From the NCBI GenBank assembly GCA_030323885.1, contig CM059198.1, forward strand, positions 78,180,931-78,244,930: DNA of 64,000 nucleotides, in the 5' to 3' direction. Positions 22,835-33,939 of this stretch are shown in pieces (the first letter of the stretch is position 1; every line of letters starts with the position of its first letter). The notes beneath the pieces were generated by a model. That model searched no databases, had not been told where the DNA came from, and was given only the letters and a program-made list of their open reading frames with translations. The stretch comes from Branchipolynoe longqiensis (Eukaryota; Annelida; Polychaeta; Phyllodocida; Polynoidae). The position numbers and the translations under genes are program-made.

Positions 22835-23412
22835 CGATCGGACTGCGGACTGCGGACTGCGGACGGCAGACTCTGGATTGCGGATGGCGGACTGCGGGCT
22901 GCAGACTGCGGACTGGGGATGGCCGATTGCGGACTGCAGATGGCGGAATGCGGATGGCCGACTGTGGACAGCGGACTGCGGACGGCAGAATGCGGACTGC
23001 GGATGGTAGACTGCAGATGGCAGACGGTGAACAGTGGACTGCGGACTGCGGATCGCGGACTGCTGATCGCGGACTGCAAACGGTTGACTGCGGACTGCGG
23101 ACAGCAGACTGCGGACTGCAGAATGCAGATGGCGGACTGTGAACTGCGGACTGCTGATGGCCGACTGCAAACAGTGGACTGCGGACTGTGTACAGCAGAC
23201 TGTTGACTGCAGACTGCAGATGGCAAACTGCGGATGGTGGACTGAGGACTGCGGATGCCGGACTGCAAACAGCGGACTGCGAACGGTGGACTGAGGACAG
23301 CGGATGGTGGACTGCGGACTGCAGATGGCCTGATGGCGGACAGCGGACAATGGACTGCAGACTGCGGACTGTGGACCACGCACTGTGGACTGCGAACTGC
23401 GGACGGAGGACT
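22835..23412. repeat. Array built on GCGGACT/GCGGATG 7-mers
   Basis: About 80 heptamers of GCGGACT, GCGGATG, GCAGACT and variants, with longer-range order of ~20-28 bp. Open frames of up to 250 codons on both strands are Ser/Gln/Pro or Gly/Leu repeat artefacts. It adjoins the 43-bp satellite. Confidence 0.95.
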
Positions 23413-23415
23413 TTA

Positions 23416-24335
23416 AATGCCGATGTGACCGCCTAGGACATCGGACTATGCAGCTTTAAATGCCGATGTGACCGCCTAGGACATCAGACTATGCAGCTTT
23501 AAATGCCGATGTGACTGCCTAGGACATCAGACTATGCAGCTTTAAATGCCGATGTGACCGCCTAGGACATCAGACTATGCAGCTTTAAATGCCGATGTGA
23601 CCGCCTAGGACATCGGATTATGCAGCTTTAAATGCCGATGTGACCGCCTAGGACATCGGATTATGCAGCTTTAAATGCCGATGTGACCGCCTAGGACATC
23701 GGACTATGCAGCTTTAAATGCCGATGTGACCGCCTAGGACATCGGACTATGCAGCTTTAAATGCCGATGTGACCGCCTAGGACATTGGATTATGTAGCTT
23801 TAATTGCCGATGTGACCGCCTAGGACATCGGACTATGCAGCTTTAATTGCCGATGTGACCGCCTAGGACATCGGACTATGCAGCTTTAAATGCCGATGTG
23901 ACCGCCTAGGACATTGGATTATGTAGCTTTAATTGCCGATGTGACCGCCTAGGACATCGGACTATGCAGCTTTAATTGCCGATGTGACCGCCTAGGACAT
24001 CGGACTATGCAGCTTTAAATGCCGATGTGACCGCCTAGGACATTGGATTATGTAGCTTTAATTGCCGATGTGACCGCCTAGGACATCGGACTATGCAGCT
24101 TTAATTGCCGATGTGACCGCCTAGGACATTGGATTATGCAGCTTTAAATGCCGATGTGAGCGCCTAGGACATCAGACTATGCAGCTTTGAATGCCGATGT
24201 GACCACCTAGGACATCAGACTATGCAGCTTTGAATGCCGATGTGACTGCCTAGGACATCGGATTATGTAGCTTTAAATGCTGATGTGACCGCCTAGGACA
24301 TCGGATTATGTAGCTTTAAATGCTGATGCGACCGC
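23416..24335. repeat. 43-bp satellite, about 21 units
   Basis: Regular 43-bp units: GCAGCTTTAAATGCCGATGT, then GACCGCCTAGGACATCGG and ACTAT. Each unit has ACATCGG and CCGATGT as a 7-bp inverted pair around an 18-base loop. Unit variants (CATCAGACT, CATTGGATTATGTAG) form a higher-order pattern near 23770-24130. On the minus strand the unit contains AAAGCTGCATAGTCCGAT, the terminus of the R270 repeat. Confidence 0.97.
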
Positions 24336-24803
24336 ACTGAAGAGAAATGGGGAGTATATGCTGTATAAGAATTATACGAGTATATTAACCCAGAATTCCA
24401 TACTCACTCCTCAGCTCCACCTGCCAATGATCGGGTGATGGAGCCTGGGGCTAGTCATCTACTGCTCGAACCTACTCAACCTCAGCTCCGACAGTGGCGC
24501 CACCTCCCACCGCTCACTATCTGCTCATTAACCTCATTCACTGACTATTTTATTTGTTATATATTTATGTCGTTGAATACATAGGCATGGAGCACTAAGC
24601 TGCCGGCACGTGACCCGATATCCCACACATTCATATTATCCTGATTCTGCTAATTCTAGGTACGACCACAAAAGGTAGTGACAAAAATACATTTTATATG
24701 GCATTGGTTTGATTCGGCTGGGATTCGAACTTCCAAACTTTCAAAAATATATATATATATATGTATGCCTATACATATATATATATATATTTGTCTATAT
24801 AAT

Positions 24804-25058
24804 GAGACTGTCTCAAAAGGTGCTAAGCAAAATGGGACAAACCTTTGTCCATAGTAACGATCAACACAATATCTACTTATGCATTTGCTCAGGATAAACT
24901 GATTTGTTTTTTACATGGTGTTTATTAATCCCAATAGAATACATATTGATTTGAAGCAAATGTCCTTGTGTTTTCAGTGTAACCGTTTCTGTGCTGTTTT
25001 GTGTCAATCGTTACTATGGAGAAAAAACCGAAGAGGTAGCACCTTTTGAGACAGGCTC
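24804..25058. mobile_element. 255-bp TIR element (MITE)
   Basis: Outer ends GAGACTGTCTCAAAAGGTGC and, inverted, GAGCCTGTCTCAAAAGGTGC differ at one position. The inverted homology resumes further in, around CCATAGTAACGAT on both sides. The flanks are TATA-rich (TATAAT on the left, TATATA on the right), compatible with a TA-type target. No transposase is present. A Tc1/mariner-type MITE is the likeliest assignment, from the target preference only. Confidence 0.8.
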
Positions 25059-25476
25059 TATATATATTTGATGTAGAACCTTCGAACAATCTGATATTAA
25101 TTATCACTTCACTTAATATACATAATCTACCATGGTTTGACAACTTGGTTTGAATATTATGCATATGTATTTACCAACATGATAGAATGAATTAGGTATT
25201 ATTAGAGCCGGTTTATAGTGGGACTTATATAATTGGAATATTATTATAATGACTTTATAGAAATAACTGGATTATTGAAATATGATTACAACAGTTTTCT
25301 TAATGCTTCACACATGAGTTTTGTGAAAAGTAGATATTTTAGAATTTATTTGAACTATTATTTATTTATGAATAATTATTTATTTATTTATGCAAGCAGA
25401 TTAAGCAAGGCGAGGATAAGGAACTGTAGTGTCAGAGGTCACATGTCCCCACTTCTCTTTCTACTTCCAGTTGGCT

Positions 25477-25735
25477 AGTTTGCTGTTGGAGTTTTATGTC
25501 CTGGCAACATCTAAGGTCATATCACGATGGTTACCGACTTATGACAGTGCACACTCACGGCGATTTTAGGAATTCAGGCAGCCGACATCATGACCCGATA
25601 TCGCACCCAGTCACATTATCCTGACACTGAGCTAAACCAGTCCTTGTCCTATCCTATTATTAGCGTCGAGCACCAGGCTAGGAAGCGACAAGTGTCAATT
25701 TGATAAGTCATTGGTTTGACTCGACCACCGTGCCA
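25477..25735 (-). mobile_element. SINE-G (minus strand)
   Basis: Reverse of the SINE-G body: TCCTGGCAACATCTAAGGTC, GACAGTGCACACTCACGGCG, CACATTATCCTGACACTGAG, CTAGGAAGCGACAAGTGTC, ending at the TTGACTCGACC junction. The tRNA-like head is truncated and the GCAGCACT segment is partly replaced. Confidence 0.82.
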
Positions 25736-25823
25736 GGTCTCTACTTCCAGAAGCTGTAAGGCGTGTGATCTGATTACAAGCCTGTCGATTTAATTGCGAC
25801 ATTACTCCTCTTACTCCGTATCT

Positions 25824-25940
25824 GCATAATTCAATCAGGACACTTCCTGTCATATTTAAGCAGTTAGTCTCCTTAGTGTGCAGCTGCGTAATTCAATCCG
25901 GACAATTCCTGTCCTATTTCGGCAGTTAGTCCGCTTAGGC
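25824..25940. repeat. Tandem duplication, ~55 bp at ~62-bp offset
   Basis: GCATAATTCAATCAGGACAC at 25824 recurs as GCGTAATTCAATCCGGACAA near 25887, each followed by TTCCTGTC and a GGCAGTTAGTC-type block. Confidence 0.8.
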
Positions 25941-26329
25941 CATATATCCATAGACTGGTGGTTGCTTGTGGCATGTTCCCGTGTTCTGTGTTCCCGTGTT
26001 CTCTTGTGATGGCGTCACACAGACAATGAACCTGTGCTTTGCTTAGTGTCCATTCCCATAGGTTGGACCCAGGGACCGTACATCCTTGTGCGCAGCACAT
26101 GTGACATACTGACCGGGAACATGTTCATTGTCTGTGTGGCGCATCACCAGATCACAACTGAACATCAAACCAGGGAACACACCACAAGGGAACATTCTAT
26201 GGATACACAGCCTTAGACTGCAGCAGCATAATTCAATCAGGATAATTGGTTTGGGAGGGTTGCGCTTTGGCCACTCAGTTTAGTAAGTGATTATACATGT
26301 ACGGTCGGTACGTTGGTTTGGTTAGTAGT

Positions 26330-28580
26330 GCCTGGGCAGTGTGTGTGTGGTGTGGGGGTGAGTAGAGGTATCATGGTTAATGGTCAGGTGCAGTTGGTAG
26401 TGTGTGTGTTGTGGGTGAGTAGAGGTATCATGGTTAATGGTTAGGTGCAGTTGGCAGTGTGTGTGTTGTGGGGGTGAGTAGAGGTATCATGGTTAATGGT
26501 CAGGTACAGTTGGCAGTGTGTGTGTTGTGGGGGCGAGTAGAGGTATCATGGTTAATGGTCAGGTGCAGTTGGCAGTGTGTGTGTGCGGGGGTGAGTAGAG
26601 GTATCAGGGTTAATGGTCAGGTACAGTTGGCAGTGTGTGTGTGTTGTGGGGGTGAGTAGAGGTATCACGGTTAATGGTCAGGTGCAGGTGGCAGTGTGTG
26701 TCTGTTGTGGGAGTGAGGAGAGGTATCATGGTTAATGGTCAGGTGCAGTTGGCAGGGTGTGTGTGTTGTGGGGGCGAGTAGAGGTATCATGGTTAATGGT
26801 CAGGTGCAGTTGGCAGTGTGTGTGTATTGTGGATGTGACTAGAGGTATCAGGGTTAATGGTCAGGTGCAGTTGGCAGTGTATGTGTGTTGGGGTGAGTAG
26901 AGGTATCATGATTAATGGTCAGGTGCAGTTAGCAGTGTGTGTGTGTTGTGGGTGAGTAGAGGTATCATGGTTAATGGTCAGGTGCAGTTGGCAGTGTGTG
27001 TGTTGTGGGGGCGAGTAGAGGTATCATGGTTAATGGTTAGGTGCAGTTGGCAGTGTGTGTGTTGTGGGGGCGAGTAGAGGTATCAGGGCTAAGGATCAGG
27101 TGCAGTTAGCAGTGTGTGTGTTGTGGGTGCGAGTAGAGGTATCATGGTTAATGGTCAGGTGCAGTTGGCAGTGTGTGTGTGTGGGTGAGTAGAGGTATCA
27201 TGGTTAATGGTCAGGTGCAGTTGGCTGTGTGTGTTGTGGGGGCGAGTAGAGGTATAACGGTTAATGGTCAGGTGCACTTGGCAGCGTGTGTGTGTTGTGG
27301 GTGAGTAGAGGTATCATGGTTAATGGCCAGGTGCAGTTGGCAGTGTGTGTGTTGTGTGGGTGAGTAGAGGTATCATGGTTAATGGTCAGGTGCAGTTGGC
27401 AGTGTGTGTGTTGTGGGGGCGAGTAGAGGTATCATGGTTAATGGTCAGGTGCAGTTGGCAGTGTGTGTGTGTTGTGGGGGCGAGTAGATGTATCATGTTT
27501 AATGGTTAGGTGCAGTTGGCAGAGTGTGTGTTGTGGGGGCGAGTAGAGGTATAACGGTTAATGGTCAGGTGCAGTTGGATGTGTGTGTGTTGTGGGGGTG
27601 AGTAGAGGTATCATGGTTAATGGTCAGGTGCAGTTGGCAGTGTGTGTGTGTGGGTGAGTAGAGGTATCATGGTTAATGGTCAGGTGCAGTTGGCAGTGTG
27701 TGTGTGTGGGTGAGTAGAGGTATCATGGTTAATGGTCAGGTGCAGTTGGCAGTGTGTGTGTTGTGGGGCCGAGTAGAGGTATCATGGTTAATGGTCAGGT
27801 GCAGTTGGCAGTGTGTGTGTGTTGTGGGGGCGAGTAGAGGTATCATGGTTAATGGTCAGGTGCAGTTGGCAGTGTGTGTGTTGTGGGGGCGAGTAGAGGT
27901 ATCGTGCTTAATGGTTAGGTGCAGTTGGCATAGTGTGTGTTGTGGGGGTGAGTAGAGGTATCATGGTTAATGGTCAGGTGCAGTTGGCTGTGTGTGTGTT
28001 GTGGGGGCGAGTAGAGGTATCATGGTTAATGGTCAGGTGCAGTTGGCAGTGTGTGTGTGTTGTCGGGGCGAGTAGAGGTATCAGGGCTAATGGTCAGGTG
28101 CAGTTGGCAGTGTGTGTGTGTTGTGGGTGCGAGTAGAGGTATCATGGTTAATGGTCAGGTGCAGTTGGCAGTGTGTGTGTGTTGGTGAGTAGAGGTATCA
28201 TGGTTAATGGTCAGGTGCAGTTGGCAGTGTGTGTGTGTTGTGTGGGTGAGTAGAGGTATATTGAATGGTCGTGCAGTTGGCTGTGTGTGTGTGGGGGAGT
28301 ACAGTATTTGGTGGTCAGGTGCAGTTGGCAGAGTGTGTGTTGTGGGGGTGAGTAGAGGTATAACGGTTAATGCTCACGTGCAGTTGGCTGTGTGTGTGTT
28401 GTGGGGGCGAGTAGAGGTATAACGGTTAATGGTCAGGTGCAGTTGGCAGTGTGTGTGTGTTGTGTGGGTGAGTAGAGGTATCATGGTTAATGGTCAGGTG
28501 CAGTTGGCAGTGTGTGTGTTGTGGGGGTGAGTAGAGCTATCATCGTTAATGGTCAGGTGCAGTTGCCACTGTGTGTGGGT
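26330..28580. repeat. ~59-bp minisatellite, about 38 units
   Basis: Units of 57-61 bp contain GAGTAGAGGTATCATGGTTA, ATGGTCAGGTGCAGTTGGCA and a GTGTGTGTGTTGTGGG end. Length varies mainly in the GT run. Short Val/Cys/Gly-rich frames are artefacts. The variable GT count should make this a length-polymorphic locus. Confidence 0.97.
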
Positions 28581-28905
28581 GTGGGTGTGTGTGTGTGTGG
28601 GGGGGGGTTGAGGATGGGGAGGGATGGCAGGTGACAATCATCCTGGCACCTTCCAGCTGTAACATAACTTCCTGAGAAGCCCTCAAGTATCAGATAGCGC
28701 CAAGTAATATCAGCTGTTCTGATATTTCGAATCTCACATACTGCTTGCACAACTAGAGCTTCAAATTGATTAAACTCAGAAGGAGGCTCTTCGGTCTCTT
28801 GGGATCAATTTGGTTACATAAGTGAATTTCAGCCATATTTCTTCATTAAGGGTTCTTCACAATTATCAACAATTTTGTTAAGCAAACTAATGACTTTTAT
28901 GTGTA

Positions 28906-28995
28906 CACTTGTCGCTCCCTAACCAAGGCTTGGCATTATTAAGAGACAGCAAGGACTGGTTGGCTCAGCGTCAGGATAATGTGACATGGTGTAGT
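28906..28995 (+). mobile_element. SINE-G central fragment
   Basis: CACTTGTCGCTCCCTAACC through CAAGGACTGGTTGGCTCAG to GGATAATGTGAC; truncated on both sides. Confidence 0.72.
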
Positions 28996-29224
28996 TAGGA
29001 TGTGATATACAAGCAAGCAATATATATAATTTATTATGTGTATATAAATAAAGAATATTCCCTAATGTTTGTTGGTGTCCTTGTCCGGACACCTATCATT
29101 TCCCGAGACCCCTTATTCTCTGCAGCCCCCCCCCCCCACTGTAACCTGGCACTCTCTGATTCCCTCCTCCTGGGAACCCACTCTCGCCACTCACTTCAAA
29201 CTCTAACAAATATCTACACCTATA

Positions 29225-29265
29225 TACCCCAAACTACATATATATATATATATATATATATCCAT
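29225..29265. repeat. (TA)n microsatellite
   Basis: About 20 TA dinucleotides followed by related TATATA-rich sequence to ~29300. Confidence 0.95.
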
Positions 29266-29577
29266 ATAAGTATATATCTATTATATACATTTAAATATTT
29301 GCGTGTGACTTATGTAGCTGTAGATGAGCGTTATATTTAAACAATTACACATTTAAATAATTAATTATATTGATTATTTCCTTAGCTTACGTCCATTTAC
29401 AGAATTCTGACAATTCACACCGATCTCCTCCCACAAAGTGATGACGTAACCGACGTCAACAAATCCACGCGCAGCCGGATGTGGCTAATATTTATCGGCG
29501 TTTACTTCCGGTCTGGCTGTACTGCGCACGCAACCCGGATCGGGTGGCACTTTCTGTGTACTACTCACCGCCTCCTA

Positions 29578-29915
29578 CTAAGTTGTTTGTTAGAGTTTTA
29601 CATCCTACCAACAGCTATGGTCATATCAAGATGGGCACCGACTTGTGACAGTGCGCACCTATGACAACTTTATAGCGCTGCCCTACTGGGAGACCAGGCT
29701 GCAAGCACCATGATCTGATATCCCAATCAGCAACATTATCCTGACACTAAGCTAACCAGTCCTTGCCCTATCCTAATAATGCCGTGTGCCAGGCTTGGTA
29801 GTGACAAGTATCAATTATGTAAGTCATTGCTTTGACTCGACCGAAATTCAAACTCCTGACCTTCCACACGGGAAGTCTGCATTACAGATTCGGCCACTGG
29901 GTCTGGTCTCCCACT
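29578..29915 (-). mobile_element. SINE-G, near full length (minus strand)
   Basis: Tail at ACATCCTACCAACAGC, then GACAGTGCGCACC, CAGCAACATTATCCTGACAC, CAGTCCTTGCCCTATCC and TTGACTCGACCG. The tRNA-like head has GGTCAGGAGTTTGAATTTCG (B-box region) on the minus strand and runs to the GGCCGAATCTGTAATGC A-box region. Confidence 0.85.
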
Positions 29916-30007
29916 AAGTAGGTCATCGTGGTCCGTCTCAAGGGAACGCCGGCCACCCATGTGCAGTTCGCATGTCACCGCTCACACCCAAACCATAGCT
30001 CGTCAGT

Positions 30008-30280
30008 AAAGCTGCATAGTCCGATGAAGCGTCACATTTTCAAAACCAACACAATTATCTAGATTGATTCTACCTATCTAACTTAGATACTGGTGCACTT
30101 ATTAAACATTTGTTGCCACAGAGAACTTAGAAGGGAACAAACACTGAGACAGTTTAATTAAAGCTGTTACTGCTGAAGCCACCAGTTTTGGAATGCATTC
30201 CAAAATTAATTTGACATGTTTGCAGTTCAAATATATCTCACAACTTAGCCATTTAGAAGAAAAGCTATTTCAAACTAAAG
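30008..30280 (+). repeat. R270 interspersed repeat, copy C
   Basis: AAAGCTGCATAGTCCGATGA start, TTTTCAAAACCAACACAATT, TTGTTGCCACAGAG, and an end with TTCAAATATATCTC then AAGCTATTTCAAACTAAAGT. Homologous to copies A, B and D. Confidence 0.83.
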
Positions 30281-30811
30281 TGAGGGAAGTTGTAGCGATT
30301 GATTTAACGTTGAGTGGCGTGTTTAAGACGTTTATTAAATTAAAGTCCTGAGAAACACGGCTGTATTCATAGTCGATTCACTGTGTAAGATGCGAAGTGT
30401 AAATAAGCTGAACAAATCATGAAGAATGTACTTATAGCTTTACGAGAAAGATCAAGAGGCAGGAAAACACACCCATCAAAATCACTTTAAATACAAAGAA
30501 TCACTGATAAATGAATAATATTATTCATACACAAACACCCTACATATTTATGACTAAACAATAATATAGGCCTTGACAAAATATAGTCATGATTTTCCTT
30601 TTTCCAAGGATTTTTAGACAAATTCCAGGACATCCCATGCCTGAAATCCTGAATTATCCAATTCCACAACTTTCCAGGTTTTCACCGACCCGTACGAACC
30701 TCGTATTTAGATATCTATATATTTATATACATTACACAAGTCAGTTCGCTTCATTCAGCGAACCGTGTGAACACATTTTACGAACAACACACACAAGAAG
30801 ACCGGGACAAG
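30281..30811. other. No gene seen
   Basis: AT-rich sequence without coding or structural signals that I could support. Confidence 0.5.
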
Positions 30812-31165
30812 ACGGGATTGCCGAATGAGTTGAGCGTCCGTCTCCTGTATTGGAAGATCGGGGGATCTGAACCCATGGGTTAGTGGGTTCAAACCCTGGT
30901 CTAGTCAAACCAATGACATAAAAATTGATATTTTTTGCTTCCTAGCCTGGCGCTTGGCATTATTAGGATAGGGCAAGGACTGTTTGACTCAGTGTCAGGA
31001 TAATGTAACTGAGTGGGATATCAGGTCATGGTGCTGGTGGCCTGGTCTCCCAGTAGGGCAGCACTATAAAGTCACCATAAGTGCACACTGTTGCAAGTAG
31101 GTACCTGTCCTGATATGACCTTAGATGTTGCTAGGACATAAAACAGCAAACAAACAAGCATAAGA
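30812..31165 (+). mobile_element. SINE-G, full-length with duplicated B-box region
   Basis: Head GGATTGCCGAATGAGTTGAG, anticodon-arm-like part, GATCGGGGGATCTGAACCC and then a second B-box-like GTGGGTTCAAACCC. The body is complete (AAGGACTGTTTGACTCAGTG, GGATAATGTAACTGAG, GACCTTAGATGTTGCTAGGA) with a CAAA tail. The second B-box-like block is not in other copies and may reflect recombination between heads. Confidence 0.82.
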
Positions 31166-31214
31166 AGACCAAGTAAATATAATAGACGAAGAGGCCTGCT
31201 ATTCGCTAAAGGGT

Positions 31215-31400
31215 TTTTGTTTATCGGGGATTTACATACTAGCAACATCTAAGGTATGTTCAGGACATGTGCCTACTTGTGAAGATCCACACTCATGGTG
31301 ACTTCATAGTGTTGCCCCACGCAGAGACCAGGCTGCCAGTGCGATGATCCAATATTCCAATCAGCGAACATATTCTGGGACTGATCAAACCAGTCCTTGC
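31215..31400 (-). mobile_element. SINE-G 3' half, split by an insertion
   Basis: The minus-strand tail begins at TTTACATACTAGCAACATC and homology runs to AAACCAGTCCTTGCC at 31398, where it stops abruptly. The matching 5' half resumes at ~31905. The ~500 bp between includes a LINE 3' end. Confidence 0.72.
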
Positions 31401-31404
31401 CGTG

Positions 31405-31530
31405 TCATCATCATCATCATCATGCTGTCAGTCGCGATGCGACAAAGACTGCTTTCATTACTTGACTGCCGCTCTCCATTTAGCTCTCTGCTGTGAGAGT
31501 TGCGTCCATGAGTCGGTCTTAATGTACATT
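31405..31530 (-). pseudogene. 3' end of RTE/Nimb-like LINE (second copy)
   Basis: CATCATCATCATGCTGTCAG..GCGATGCGACAAAGACTGC to ATTTAGCTCTCTGCTGTGAG is nearly identical to 19087-19200. It is the tail of the second LINE family and is severely 5'-truncated. It sits within the split SINE-G copy, dating this insertion after the SINE. Confidence 0.82.
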
Positions 31531-31904
31531 TCATGAAAGCTGCCTGCAAAAGTGTTGAAGTGCTGCTGGCTTTTGCAAGTTACCAGCGACACTCTCTCGG
31601 GGAGCAAATAGAGGTTTCACATCGGCAAGAACATGTCAAGACAGGCGCAAAACTATTTGTCCCTGCAGTGGCTGGTCAGGAGATGTTGGGAGTTCCATAC
31701 ATCAACCGCCCTTAATGCTGCCACAGTGACATGGTTTTCTGTTTAGGGTTTGCTCCCTTAGCCTTCGGTTCTGTCAAGAACCTGTACCACAAGGCAGTGT
31801 TTTACAACTCTGCAGGGCAGGGGCGTCAAACTCCCTGAGGTATTGCTATACCTGCAATACCTGCATACCAACATAGTAGGCATACAAACCGTGTAGACCC
31901 CAGT
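31531..31904. other. Unassigned insert within the split SINE
   Basis: A 60-codon plus-strand frame (31533-31715) exists, but I recognise no family in it. It could be part of the LINE insertion or filler DNA. Confidence 0.35.
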
Positions 31905-32045
31905 AATGCCGGGCACTCAACTACCTAGCGACAAGTATACAATTGTGTAAGTCAGCGCTTTGACTCGGCTGAGATTGTGTGTCTGTGACCTTCTGCACAA
32001 GAAGCCAGCATTCTTACTGATTCGGCCACTGCGTCCAGTCGGGTC
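31905..32045 (-). mobile_element. SINE-G 5' half, distal part of the split copy
   Basis: ATGCCGGGCACTCAACTACC, TAGCGACAAGTATACAATTG, TTTGACTCGGCTGAG and a head with GATTCGGCCACTGCGTCCAG. It continues the copy at 31215-31400, lacking only a few bases of the junction. Confidence 0.68.
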
Positions 32046-32076
32046 GCCAAGAGTGGTGCGTGTTGCACAGCACATT

Positions 32077-32345
32077 AATGCTGCACAATCCGATAATAAA
32101 CATCACATTGTCCAAAGCACGACACTGACCTAGATTTGAACCTACAAATATAATTTAAACACTGGTGCATTTATTAGGCATTTGTTGCTAGACATAGGAG
32201 AATACCAAGTCAATTTAATTGAACCTGTTACTTCTGAAGTCTGTGGAGTCCAAAGTTATGGCTAGTATACCAACATCAAATTAAAGTGCTTACACTTCAA
32301 ATCTGTCCAAAGTTAGTAGTTATTTTAAATCAAAATCACGTCAAG
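32077..32345 (+). repeat. R270 interspersed repeat, copy D
   Basis: AATGCTGCACAATCCGATAA start, more diverged. Landmarks are GGCATTTGTTGCTAGACATA, GTTACTTCTGAAGTCTGTGG and TTTTAAATCAAAATCACG at the end. Confidence 0.75.
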
Positions 32346-32404
32346 TTCATGTAGGGTAGATTATAATGAACGACCTAATATATTTATCTCAGAAAATGAT
32401 TTTG

Positions 32405-32480
32405 TTGTTGTAAATATAGTTTATTCATTGAATAAAGTCTGTTGTCAGTGCCGTGGCAGTGGTCTTCCAGCCATGTGACA
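32405..32480 (-). mobile_element. LINE 3'-tail fragment (minus strand)
   Basis: Reverse complement carries GGCTGGAAGACCACTGCC, CACTGACAACAGACTTTATTC and ATTGAATAAAC, like the 36.7 kb LINE end. Related 3' UTR-like sequence may extend right to ~32950 but is diverged. Confidence 0.72.
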
Positions 32481-33939
32481 ATACAGTTATTTACAATATA
32501 TGCAGCTAGCCCAAATCAGCTGAAATAACAATATCAAACATTCAAAGACTTACATATGGTATAGTTTGACAATTCACATACAAAAATAGCAGTTATATGT
32601 TGTATTCCTACACACTTGATACATACATGTGTATTGATTAGACCTTTACATTACGGAGTGGTTAGGTGCATAGTTTTCCTTCATAGGTTTGTATGCCTAC
32701 TATGTTGTGAATTGCAAAACTATCATGTTGTTGGAGTTAACATTTTGAGAGTGTGGTTAGCTTATAGGGTTATGCTTAAAAGGTTAATACCTCAGGTGTG
32801 TCTTTTGACTACATGAAGTAGTTTGAGTAAGTAGGTTGTTAGTAATGATGGGATAAACAATGCTTGGAGGATTGTATGTTTCAGTCATTTAGTAGTCTAG
32901 TACAGACTTTATTAGTGTCTATGTTTGTACAAAGACACCATAATACCAAAACAGCTCACCCAGCCTGTACTGTGTAATCAAAATGATCAAACCCACCACT
33001 TGGCCCGCTGGCTGTTCCCCCGGCTAAACAGATGCCACAATATATGCACAAATGTATATATGAATGTGAAAGCTGTGTGACGATGGCTGATGATGATGTG
33101 TGCCTGTTCATAGCAATCCGATATTGATGTGTATTCACGCTTACCCGCCTCATGCATGATATAACCGTATGTGTTTACATGTGAAACACCAACCAGCAGC
33201 TGGGTCGATCAAACCCACCACAAGGTGGCACCGCAAAATTTACATCACATGGGAGAGATAGGGAGTGTGCCGTCCCAGTACCATAGGGCCCCCGGTCTAT
33301 AGCAATACTACCAGACTGATACACTCTTCCGAATTTGCTGGGCAAATAATTTGTACGGTGGATAACTTGGTTTGTTGGCAGCAGGCAAAGGAGCGCGTGG
33401 GGTGGTGGGAATACAGTCTGTACTAGACTACTAAATGACTGAAACATGATAGGAACTAAAACCGTCGGACTATGCAAATTTAAAGAGTTGCTGACTTGCA
33501 CAAAGCTGGACCAGGTTTGTTGAAGATGACATGCGGTGTGCAGATGTGTTGTTGACTCAGCATTGTGTCTCCCACATGTGAAGGTGTTGGAACAGGGATG
33601 CATAGTTGATGCCATCACCAGATAATCAGAGGCTAAGTGGCGTCTCTCGGGTAATCAGGTGCACCTAATTTGCCGAGACTTGTGATATATATATGACGTG
33701 TAACACATTGTGCATGTTGTTCGGCAACATGGGTAATTCACACACGATCGGGGGACTATACTGGCAATGGTTCCCCTTGGATTCGAACTCACCACCCCGC
33801 ACCCTTAAACCAACACCCTCACGGTCCCCCTCTCCTCCCCTCTCGCCACCTGGAGTTGATACAACGCCTGAAACCTCCTTCTAACCTCGCAAGAACCACC
33901 CACCCCTCGCGAGACAATGTCTCGCCTAGCGAGCTCTCG
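32481..33939. other. No gene seen
   Basis: Contains a 147-codon minus-strand frame (33175-33618) with no recognisable motifs, and two related GATCAAACCCACCAC stretches near 32985 and 33206. I found nothing that supports a gene. Confidence 0.5.

Noticed and set aside
22628..23383. 251-codon Ser/Gln/Val repeat frame and its antisense
   Set aside because: Product of GCGGACT heptamers; both strands are open, with no domain resemblance.
23416..24335. CRISPR array
   Set aside because: The 43-bp units are contiguous with no unique spacers and the context is eukaryotic; it is a satellite. The same applies to the other arrays.
33175..33618. 147-codon minus-strand frame as a host gene
   Set aside because: No recognisable domain, no neighbouring exons, and a length possible by chance.
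33773..33811. tRNA-like A and B boxes on the minus strand (TGGTTTAAGGG and GAGTTCGAATCC)
   Set aside because: The boxes are only about 12 bp apart, too close for a tRNA or SINE promoter, and no fold is possible.
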